This document shows positions 55,979 to 64,000 of a stretch of 64,000 bases of DNA, one piece after another. Position 1 is the first letter of the stretch. Each line of letters starts with the position of its first letter. The stretch is from Neoconidiobolus thromboides FSU 785 (taxonomy: Eukaryota > Entomophthoromycota > Entomophthoromycetes > Entomophthorales > Neoconidiobolaceae). The notes beneath the pieces were generated by a model that made no database searches, had not been told where the DNA came from, and saw nothing but the letters and a program-made list of their open reading frames with translations. The DNA is taken from positions 16,788 to 80,787 of the forward strand of contig MU626355.1 in NCBI GenBank assembly GCA_025603075.1. Reading direction: 5' to 3'. Position numbers and translations under genes: made by a program.

Positions 55979-57190
55979 ATGCCTTTAAACGAATTAGCTA
56001 CTTTTGCTTCATTGATGGATCCATTACCAACCAACCACGAATTAAATCAATCTAAAGACTCAACTTCGTGTCGTCAATCCGACAAAGTTCACAAAACTTC
56101 TAATAAGCGTAAATTGAATTCAACTAAAGGACTAACTGCTACTTTATGCTCTAACTGCGGTACTACTAATACTCCACTATGGAGAAGAGGTGCCAATGGA
56201 GAACCATTATGTAATGCTTGTGGCCTTTATCATAAATCAAGAAATGCCAACCGCCCTATACCACAACGTAAATCTAATAAAAAAACTTGTTCTCCACCTT
56301 CCCAATCTCATGGAACATGTGCTGGAGATGGTCATTGTAATGGTACTGGAGGTTCAAGTGCTTGCTCTGGCTGTCCAGCTTTTAATCAACGTTCACGACC
56401 ATCTTATATTTGCGCTAATTGTGATGCAACTACAACTCCATTATGGCGTCGTGATGAACGTGGTAGTACTATTTGTAATGCTTGTGGGTTATATTATAAA
56501 ATGCATGGCTCGCATCGCCCAATTTATATGAAAAGAACGACTATTAAACGTCGTAAAAGATTAACTAATATTCAAGAAAACGAAATAGAAGGTGAGATAT
56601 ATGATGAAACTTCAACCATTCGTTCAAGTTCAACTCCACATCCTAAAGTTGGTACGATTGTACGTCGTTCAACGACACCATTAGTTAGAAGCAAAAGGGC
56701 TGAAGTCCCAGCTATTGAGGATTGTTTTACTTCAAAAACAAATGTAAATAAAAATGCAAATGATCTTCCAAAGCTTATACTTGATCTTTCTGATGATCCA
56801 TTAGTTCAAAGTGATCATCCTCGCTCCCCTCGTTTCAGTATGTCAAATGGATCCATTCCACATCCAAGTCCACGATTAAATAGCTTTTCTTCCTTATCTC
56901 CTAAATTTCAAAGGGATTCTCATTATGATATTGAAAGTAATTCTGCTTATTTAAGAGAAGCTTTACTTGCACCAATCCAAAAAAGACAAATTAATAACCA
57001 ATTTAACTTACCCCCTATTTCAGAAATTTGTAGAAAGGAACCATATTATAATAATCAATTAGACCATTCTACTCTCCTTCAACATCGTGATGAATTACAA
57101 AGAGAAATGAATAACATTCATTCCCTTTTAAACAATACCAATGCTATCTTATCTTCTTTAAACAAAATGATTGATGGTAAACAATTATAA
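55979..57190 (+). CDS. sreA: Iron-responsive GATA-type transcription repressor (Fep1/SreA/Urbs1 type)
   Basis: 403 residues, single exon. Two GATA zinc fingers of the C-x2-C-x17-C-x2-C type: C57/C60/C78/C81 ([15 protein letters not shown]) and C145/C148/C166/C169 ([15 protein letters not shown]), the second followed by a basic tail (TIKRRKR). Between them lies the Cys-rich region diagnostic of iron-sensing members: C114-x5-C120-x8-C129-x2-C132 within [19 protein letters not shown], which in Fep1 and SreA takes part in iron or Fe-S binding. The C-terminus (about 365-400) is a predicted coiled coil ([19 protein letters not shown]), as in the dimerisation region of Fep1. Known members repress siderophore and iron-uptake genes when iron is plentiful. 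The middle is Ser/Pro-rich. The single-finger alternatives (AreA/NSDD) are excluded by the two-finger plus Cys-region layout. Confidence 0.94.
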   Translation: MPLNELATFASLMDPLPTNHELNQSKDSTSCRQSDKVHKTSNKRKLNSTKGLTATLCSNCGTTNTPLWRRGANGEPLCNACGLYHKSRNANRPIPQRKSNKKTCSPPSQSHGTCAGDGHCNGTGGSSACSGCPAFNQRSRPSYICANCDATTTPLWRRDERGSTICNACGLYYKMHGSHRPIYMKRTTIKRRKRLTNIQENEIEGEIYDETSTIRSSSTPHPKVGTIVRRSTTPLVRSKRAEVPAIEDCFTSKTNVNKNANDLPKLILDLSDDPLVQSDHPRSPRFSMSNGSIPHPSPRLNSFSSLSPKFQRDSHYDIESNSAYLREALLAPIQKRQINNQFNLPPISEICRKEPYYNNQLDHSTLLQHRDELQREMNNIHSLLNNTNAILSSLNKMIDGKQL

Positions 57191-57513
57191 TGTTCATATT
57201 TCTTTTCTTTAAATAAATCCTTTAAATTACATTATGTTGTCTTATTGTCAATTTGTTAATAACCTTATTACCTTTTATCAATAATGTTAAAAATAAGGAT
57301 TTGATTACAAATACACTACATAAGTTTGTTTTAAATTTGAGTCTAGATTTTAACCAAAGTTATAATTCTAAATTCCATTTTATTTAAGTCAAAGTTAATT
57401 CAGTTTAATTTTTTAATGAACAGATTGCTAGGTTTAGAATACTTTACAGTTTGATGAGTTTGATGCCCTTTGTTTTTAATTTAGGGTTGATAAATTTTAC
57501 TATGAATTTAAAT

Positions 57514-57621
57514 ATATGGGGATGTTTTTTTTGAGTTCATTACTTTTTGCACCTTTTAAGTGCTATTTGAGTGGAAAAATTGCTAGTAAAATTCTTAAAT
57601 ACAAAAACACATCCCCATATA
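57514..57621 (+). mobile_element. MITE-like palindromic element, copy 10
   Basis: The best-preserved ends of the family: ATATATGGGGATGTTTTTT at the left and ACACATCCCCATATATA at the right, so TA duplications on both sides are clear. Core CTTTTAAGTGCTATTTGAG. Confidence 0.85.
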
Positions 57622-57866
57622 TAAAAATTTGCTATCAAACTTATAATAAAGAAACCTGACTACAAAAGTAAAAACAACAAAAGGCATCTAGTTGTAAGCT
57701 GTTATAATAAAGTTCTATCTCATTTATTCCAAGTTTATTATATTATATCTCTAATCTTATAAATAATCAAATGTACAATTTACTTTCACAAATGTGGTGG
57801 GTATTTCCAAAGTTTTTTAAATATCTATAATTAGTTCTTTTAGTACCTCTATGTTCTTTATTAGCT

Positions 57867-57969
57867 TGAGGATGTATTTTTGTGTTTAAGAATTTTACTA
57901 GCAATATTTCCGCTCAAATAGTGCTTAAAAGATAGAAAAAACCAATGAACTCAAAAAAAATATTCCCGC
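57867..57969 (-). mobile_element. MITE-like palindromic element, copy 11
   Basis: Reverse copy: GAGGATGTATTTTTGTG, core CAAATAGTGCTTAAAAG, decayed far end ATATTCCCGC. Confidence 0.7.
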
Positions 57970-58438
57970 TTGATGTACATACTAAACAAAAAGGAATAAA
58001 AAATCGAATTCAGTTTTTTTAATTAGTGTTGTAATATGTTATTTCTAATATGACCACGCTTCAATATGATGTCCAATTTAGGTAGTGTAAGTTTAATAAG
58101 TGGTTAAAAACTTTCACTTAAATAACAAATTAACTACTTTGCCGTTAGATAATCTTAAGTTATTCTTGGAATTAAATTGTTTTACATTCAATGTAACATT
58201 ATTTATTACTCTATAGATTAAAAGCTATACATCAAGATGCTTGGCATTGTTACTTGTCTGTAATTTTTTGCAATAATATATTGGTTATAATATTTCCACT
58301 ATTCTTATTATTAACTTTACTTTACCCGAAAGTTATAGAAAAATTAGAAAATAAAAGAGTGATATAAATATGTCTTTATTATTTATCAAAAAACCGCTCT
58401 AGATAAAATATTGTACAGCATTCGATTAAATGAACGAT

Positions 58439-59407
58439 CTAATTTATTTTGTCTATTTTATTTTTCCAACTACCTGAAAATAAATGCTGGACTTTAGTTT
58501 CTGGATGATAGTATCTTGATCCTTTAAATCCTTCTGTTGGTAATATATATATATCTTTATACAGCCTTGGTCTCTGAATATTAAATTTTGTAACATCAGT
58601 AATATTAAGATAATCAAGAATAGCATCGGACCAAATCCCAGGTCCTGTCCAATCTAAAACATCACAATCACTTCGATTCCTCTTTACAATCATTTTTGGA
58701 GTAATATCTTTAATTCTATTAATAACGTTCCATAGTATTGGATGTCCTTTAACTGATGAAAAAGTCCATTGAATAAATTGGACTCCTCTTGCATAGTCAT
58801 TAGGCTTTTCACATTTAAAATTAATATCTGCATTATAAGCTTCAATTGAAATAATCATATTTACGCCTGGGGCTCTATTGTTCCATGTATCAATCGGAGT
58901 AACGCATAAAGTGTCTGTATCCGTATAAGTACCACCATATAAATACAAAGCAATATACCTAAAGTAATCTGCTTTAAGTACAGGTATTGGGAGAGATTTA
59001 AAGGCATCGTAAATATCCTTTGGCATATTTATGCGTACAATATTATCAATTTCAACATCATTATAAATCTTTATTTTATAGAATGGGTTGTGGGTCCTCC
59101 ATGAGACTAAAATACCATAATCAACATCTTTTCTATCTCGCGCTGTCATGTAAATTGACTTTGGCATTTGCATTTTTCTATCTGTTAATCTGGCTTTCCT
59201 TGGTTTTATATTTAATCTTTTTGCTGAGTTCTGATTAAGTACCATTTCTCTTTTAATTATTTGCTTGGGTTGTTCAGTTTTAAACAGTTGATTATTTAAT
59301 GTCTGTTTCATTTTCTCTTCTGAAACTATTAAAGTAATTGATATTATAGTAATAATTACAAGGGTGATAATTATACTAAAAGGTCTGAATCTGCCACTTA
59401 AAACCAT
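58439..59407 (-). CDS. GT32 glycosyltransferase, Och1-like mannosyltransferase family
   Basis: A 322-residue type II membrane protein: short cytosolic N-terminus, one membrane anchor (about 10-29, FSIIITLVIITIISITLIV), a stem, and a luminal catalytic domain. The family signature is complete: PKSIYMTARDR at the start of the domain, VLKADYFRYIALYLYGGTYT (143-162) followed by the DTD motif (163-165) that binds Mn-nucleotide sugar, and WTGPGIWSDAIL (253-264). It should transfer a sugar (mannose in Och1) from a GDP or UDP donor to glycoprotein or glycolipid in the Golgi. The family also includes the sphingolipid mannosyltransferases Sur1/Csg1, so the acceptor is open. Single exon. Confidence 0.88.
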   Translation of the reverse strand: MVLSGRFRPFSIIITLVIITIISITLIVSEEKMKQTLNNQLFKTEQPKQIIKREMVLNQNSAKRLNIKPRKARLTDRKMQMPKSIYMTARDRKDVDYGILVSWRTHNPFYKIKIYNDVEIDNIVRINMPKDIYDAFKSLPIPVLKADYFRYIALYLYGGTYTDTDTLCVTPIDTWNNRAPGVNMIISIEAYNADINFKCEKPNDYARGVQFIQWTFSSVKGHPILWNVINRIKDITPKMIVKRNRSDCDVLDWTGPGIWSDAILDYLNITDVTKFNIQRPRLYKDIYILPTEGFKGSRYYHPETKVQHLFSGSWKNKIDKIN

Positions 59408-59826
59408 GATAGTTTTATATTAAAAATAATTTTTTATAAAATTAAAATCAAATGTTTTTATATTACTTGCAATCTAGCTCTATTTATTACAAAATCATGG
59501 AACAATTACAATATACCTAAATGGTAAACAAATATAGGGATAAAGATAGTACAATTATTAGATAAGAGTTATATTCTTATATTATTTACAAAGATATAAC
59601 TGACACAAAGGCAATTGTTCTAATATTTTTTTTAATTTTTAAGAATATTTAATTTAAAGCTGCTTATTTTCATCAACTTGCTTAAAACGGGGTATTGCAA
59701 TGTTCTATTGTATTAGATAATTTCACTATTTAATATATTAGTTTTTGAGTTCCTATCCAACTTATTTTAATTAATAAAATGGTTATTGCTAATTTTACAT
59801 TTTATTACTATTATTAAATTATAGGC

Positions 59827-59926
59827 TATGGGAGTGTATTTTCTTGTTCAAGAATTTTACTAACAATTACTCTACTTAAATAGTGTTTAAAAAATGGAAA
59901 AAGTGACAAAACTAAAAACATACAGA
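59827..59926 (-). mobile_element. MITE-like palindromic element, copy 12
   Basis: Reverse copy with TATGGGAGTGTATTTTC, core TTAAATAGTGTTTAAAAA, and a decayed far end (AAAACATACAGATA). Confidence 0.65.
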
Positions 59927-60078
59927 TATTTGATCAATCATAAAATTAATTTAATCAAAGTATTTTATAAATGTTTAAATTTAATTGTAAAGGAACTAAT
60001 CGTTTATTATTAACTTAAACTTTCGATATAAATTTAGTTAAAACCTGAGGATTATACTTCAAAAGACTGAACAAACAA

Positions 60079-60181
60079 ATGGGGATGTATTTTGTATTTA
60101 AGAATTTTACTAATACATTTTCCACTCAAATAGCGCTTAAAAATGGAAAAAGTAATGAAGTCAAAAAAACACTCCAAATAT
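60079..60181 (-). mobile_element. MITE-like palindromic element, copy 13
   Basis: Reverse copy: ATGGGGATGTATTTTGTA, core TCAAATAGCGCTTAAAAATG, then AGTAATGAAGTC and ACACTCC. Confidence 0.78.
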
Positions 60182-60965
60182 TAATCAAAGAATCGTGAAA
60201 GATTGCACATTTGAATGTACAATCGTATACTTATAAAATAGCTATTCTTTTGAAATTTTTATAAATCTTAAAAGAGTCATTAAGCTCTTTAAGTGTCTTT
60301 ACAAAATAACAAACTAAAATGGTAAGAGGATTAATAATAGGAAGCCATAGACAAGAGGCCTTGTAAAAATCACTAAAGTTTTAGATTAATATTTTAAAAA
60401 GTGACCCTCTTCTGCTCGGAAAGATAATAATAGATAGACTTAAGTTTGGCCTTACAAAATAATCTCCAGGTGTGGAAGAGTGTAGTAGTGATAGTGGGGG
60501 TGCGTAGTAGTCTCTGGAAGGAATTCTTAAGTGGTAAGAATTGATGAATTTTACTCTAATGTTTTAACAATTAATAGATCATTTGGTAAACATACTATTT
60601 GTTTTTTAAGTTTTACGGATATTATGCTGTATGGATTGTTATAGAACCTATTAAATAAATATATATTATAGGTCATCTTATAATATGGTTGGTTATATAG
60701 TATGAATAATAGTTACTAGTAAAGGGCAAAAGCTATATCAGCAAGGAGCTATAACATAAGCTTGATATACATTATTTTATTAAAACTAGGAATTTTAAGC
60801 TTCTTTAAAAAGTTTCAATAAATTTTAAAATAATTTTTTAATGCTAATTAGAACTTTTCAAAAAAAAAGATATGATATAAATTATTTACTAATTATATAG
60901 ATTCAAAAAATTTTAAGCTTTGATTTATATTTAAAATTTTTACTACTTTATATTTTTATATTTTT

Positions 60966-61065
60966 ATATTTTTTTTGACTTCATTATTTTTTCCATTTTT
61001 TAAGCGCTATTTAAGTGAAAAATTTGTTAGCAAAATCCTTAAATACAGAAATACATCTCCATATA
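60966..61065 (+). mobile_element. MITE-like palindromic element, copy 14
   Basis: Forward copy lacking the left GGGG end (it begins in a TTTTTATATTTTT run). Core TTTTAAGCGCTATTTAAGTG and right end ACATCTCCATATA intact. Confidence 0.7.
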
Positions 61066-61556
61066 GTGATCAATATTAAAAAAAGGGAATAACATTTTGA
61101 TTAAAATAGGAAGCTTAATGATATAGCTATTAAAAGCAATATTTTAAACAATGTTTTAACACCTAAAGCCTTTAAGTCTTAAAATCCGATTTTATATAAA
61201 AATGGCTTAGTATAAATTGTACCTTTAATCTAAATTACAATTTTATATTCAAGAATGAAATCACACCTATCATCAGTTTGTTTACATATTAATATTTTTT
61301 ATACTATTAAAAGGGCGTTGGCTTGAATGGTTCATTAATATACATTAACATCAGTTAAAATAAATAGAAATAAGAAAGTAGCCCTTGATTTATGAATATA
61401 TATATTATTATATGATTAACGTCGGTCTCAAGACAAATAAATCTACCAAATGATACATTATTAGTATGATATAAGTCAAAAGCTCTATTTTATTATAAAG
61501 TAATTTTTGAATTTGATTAGTAGCGAAAATTAATTTATAGAGAAAGTTTAACAATG

Positions 61557-61658
61557 AATAAGGGTATTTTTGATTTCATCACTTTCTCCGTTTTTTAAAT
61601 GCTATTTGAGCATAAAGATTGTTAGTAAAATTCTCAAAAAAATACATCCCCGAATAAA
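61557..61658 (+). mobile_element. MITE-like palindromic element, copy 15
   Basis: Forward copy: AATAAGGGTATTTTTG, core TTTTTTAAATGCTATTTGAG, right end ATACATCCCCGAATA. Confidence 0.65.
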
Positions 61659-63490
61659 TATAGTAAAATGGTATTTTGAAGAAGTAGCATAACGCCTTAT
61701 TAATTTGTTTACTTTAAAATGTAATCCTACATTATTGTGGATCTATTATTTCAGTAGATCAGACACCTTTGATTCACATTCTTTTCAGATGATAGTAACA
61801 AAACGTGATCTTATTTTATTCAATCTATAAATAAAACTTATGGTAATGTATAGAATATTAAATAATAGAAATTAAAGACTTTATCATTTACCTTTATGTA
61901 TCTTAGAGAGAGTCTAAATAAATATGATTGGTTCATTTCTATTTTTTTCAAAATGGATCAAATTTGCAAAAACCAATTAAATTTGAAATCTTAATTTTAC
62001 AAATTATACATTTTTTACTATAAGTTATATATTGTTTAAAACGATGTATAATTTAATATAAATAAATCAAAATAAAATAACGTAAACAGAATAAGATGCT
62101 CTTGCTTTAAAGTCATATTTTTATCTGTAAAAATAAAAAATTACAAGATTTAGAACAAGAGCTTCAAAAAAAATAGTCTATAATTTAAAATCAAAACTAA
62201 TCATAATAGCTATTAATCTGGTTTTAGAGATCCTATTGGCTAATCGATTTCTTAGAAAGTACTTTTTATCAAAACAACTATATAGTTGCTATTTACTCTC
62301 CCGTATTTTATGCTCTATACTAATTACAGATTTAAACGAAACTAAAAAAAATAATGTAATTAAAGTAAACTTGTTAAATTTTTGCCTGAGAAATCTGGTA
62401 GCTCAATATTCATTTTCATTTTTACTAAAGTTATAAATAAACATGTAATGAACTTTTTTCTATTTGGAAAGCAAACCTTCTATGTTTAGAACACCTTAAG
62501 GTTCAGCTACACTCAGGGCGCGAAATATACATATTATCATTATGCTGTATTGTTTATTTATTTCTAAATAATAACAAAGCTTCCAATTCAATTTATTCAT
62601 TATAATTCATAATTAATAGATCATCAATTGTTTGGTAACCACAGTCCAAAAATGGCACTCTGTGGTTTATCATGGTCAAAACAAACTTCTATATTTAACA
62701 TATAAATCAATGTAAATATTACACTATAACCTTTGATAATATTTAATTAAACTGATTCTATAAAACATTTAATTGAAGTCACTATCTAGTACAAAATGAA
62801 CATTTGACACCTAGCCAATCATAATCCACTTTGATATCAAGATTTCGATCTCATCTATATTAGACAAGATGGATATCAACTAAAAGGTGAGTATTAAATT
62901 AATATTTAGGACAAATATCTTTTTTAGGACTTAATGTTAAACTATTCTTTAGGAATCTAAGTTTAGCTTGATCTACTAAGTTTATAAAATGAAATTTTAT
63001 ATATAGAATCTTTAAAGGAGAATTAATAACTACCAAAATAGCCTCTTAGTTATCGTCATTAGTCGTTAAGATAAATGAATGACAATAATAAATAAGCTTT
63101 ACTTACTAACATTAATAATTTTGGATTTACTATTACACTAAGGTGGTATATAAGAGTATCATAGAAAAGCATAGAATAAATAAAATTTACTTAAAATTTA
63201 ATTCAGAATAAATTATTTTTGCAATAATACTTTAAAAGGGTCAGATGAAAGTCACATAGCATTAAAATTAATAGGCTTAGTTCATTAACAAATATAGCTA
63301 CTACTCTACCATTTACTATTAAATTTATTATTCCAATTGACTGTATTATTTATTAACACTATCAAACTTAATGATTAACATGTTTAACCTCATGATTAAT
63401 ATTACATTATTATTCCAAATCCCCTTTTTTAATACTTAGTTTTGTATAGTTCAATAGCAAATAGGTATAAATCCTCTAACCCAGAAATGA

Positions 63491-63500
63491 GTATAAATAC
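63491..63500 (+). promoter_or_regulatory. TATA box of the partial chitinase gene
   Basis: GTATAAATAC, about 50 bases before the ATG at 63543. Confidence 0.45.
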
Positions 63501-63542
63501 TACCATTTATCTCCAATTCAAAAATTATCAATTCACTTAACA

Positions 63543-64000
63543 ATGAAATTGAATAACATTTTATTATCAATCTTTAGTTTATGCTCTGCTGTAGTAGCCC
63601 AAGATAAAGTAGTCGTTGGCTACTATGTACCTTGGGGTAAGGTCGAGCCCGAAGCTTTAAGTTACAGTAAAGTAACTCATATCAATTATGGTTTCGGTGT
63701 ACTTTATAAAAAAGATGATCCAACTTCTATTTTCATTGATCGTTACTATGATGGTAATCGTATTCGTAAATTAAAAACCTTAGCTGCTGCCAAAGGCGTT
63801 AAAGTTTTAATTTCCATTGGTGGTTGGACAGGTTCTCAAACCTTCTCTACCGTTGCTGCTTCTCCTGCTTTACGTGCTAAATTCATTGATAATGCTTTAG
63901 TCTTTGTACGTAAAAATACTAAACCAGATTGGGAAACAAACCCAGATGGTTGGGATTTAGATGGTATTGATCTTGATTGGGAATATCCAGGTAGAGCTGC
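63543..64000 (+). CDS. Secreted GH18 chitinase, 5' part (continues beyond window)
   Basis: The first 152 codons of a chitinase gene cut by the window end. Signal peptide MKLNNILLSIFSLCSAVVAQ, then DKVVVGYYVPWGKVEPEAL and the full catalytic motif DLDGIDLDWE just before the edge. From residue 37 on, the protein is identical to the chitinase at 23748 over all visible sequence, and the DNA at 63651-64000 differs at one position by eye. The signal peptide differs. It may therefore also carry a Thr/Pro linker and CBM19 beyond the window. Confidence 0.93.
   Translation, partial: MKLNNILLSIFSLCSAVVAQDKVVVGYYVPWGKVEPEALSYSKVTHINYGFGVLYKKDDPTSIFIDRYYDGNRIRKLKTLAAAKGVKVLISIGGWTGSQTFSTVAASPALRAKFIDNALVFVRKNTKPDWETNPDGWDLDGIDLDWEYPGRA

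Larger units (their letters stand above)
57191..58438. other. Intergenic with two MITE copies in opposite orientation
   Basis: About 1.25 kb between convergent genes. Two MITEs at 57514-57621 (plus) and 57867-57969 (minus) face each other 245 bases apart. No gene seen. Confidence 0.55.
59408..63490. other. Long intergenic region with four MITE copies
   Basis: About 4.1 kb, no gene I can support. MITEs at 59827, 60079, 60966 and 61557. A less AT-rich patch at about 60340-60540 (for example GTGGAAGAGTGTAGTAGTGA and GGGGGTGCGTAGTAGTCTCT) stands out but has no open frame. A short frame at 62236-62436 is unsupported. Confidence 0.5.

Noticed and set aside
62236-62436. 66-codon frame in the right intergenic region
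   Set aside because: Starts at TTG, no conserved feature; probably chance.
1-64000. CRISPR arrays, rRNA and tRNA genes
   Set aside because: No regularly spaced repeats with unique spacers and no tRNA or rRNA signature were seen; the repeats present are microsatellites, a coding minisatellite and dispersed elements.

Overview
The window is nuclear DNA from a fungus: strongly AT-rich, with spliceosomal introns of about 40-110 bases (GTAAG-like donors, TAG acceptors), GH18 chitinases with a CBM19 module, a two-finger iron-type GATA factor, an Och1-like GT32 enzyme, GPI-anchored Cys-rich wall proteins and a fungal complex I subunit. The mix of low GC, many secreted chitinases and an expanded family of rhodopsin-like 7TM receptors points to an early-diverging fungus of the Entomophthoromycotina, of the Conidiobolus coronatus type. 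That assignment is inference from recall of gene content, not from a search.

Left part (1-15.9 kb): mostly conserved housekeeping genes. In order: 6-phosphogluconate dehydrogenase (3' end off the window), an NTF2-like protein, a large pseudokinase with an N-terminal helical bundle and Sel1 repeats, the bc1 assembly factor Cbp4, a cyclophilin with an interrupted first strand, a secreted Cys-rich protein, the AP-3 beta adaptin in eight exons, a G-patch protein and a second GPI-type Cys-rich protein.

Middle and right (16-64 kb): accessory sequence with long intergenic stretches. Seven copies of one 7TM receptor family occur here: five intact, one with a single-base frameshift and one 5'-truncated relic. 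Four of them (35.9-45 kb) form a head-to-tail array built by segmental duplication that includes flanks and TATA boxes. Five GH18 chitinases (the last cut by the window end) are interleaved with them. Two chitinase pairs carry long tracts of (near) identity, which suggests recent duplication or gene conversion. Also here are an ABCB6/HMT1-type half ABC transporter in 14 exons, a complex I 21-kDa-type subunit, an SLC35F-like carrier, a small secreted protein, a Fep1/SreA-type iron regulator with a dense cluster of WGATAA sites upstream, and a GT32 glycosyltransferase.

The main structure not explained by genes is a family of 15 dispersed elements of about 100-110 bases. They have TGGGGATGT-like inverted ends, TA flanks and a conserved internal palindrome, and I read them as Tc1/mariner-type MITEs. 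One lies exactly at the breakpoint of the truncated receptor relic and six lie between 57.5 and 61.7 kb. No tRNA, rRNA or CRISPR array was recognised.
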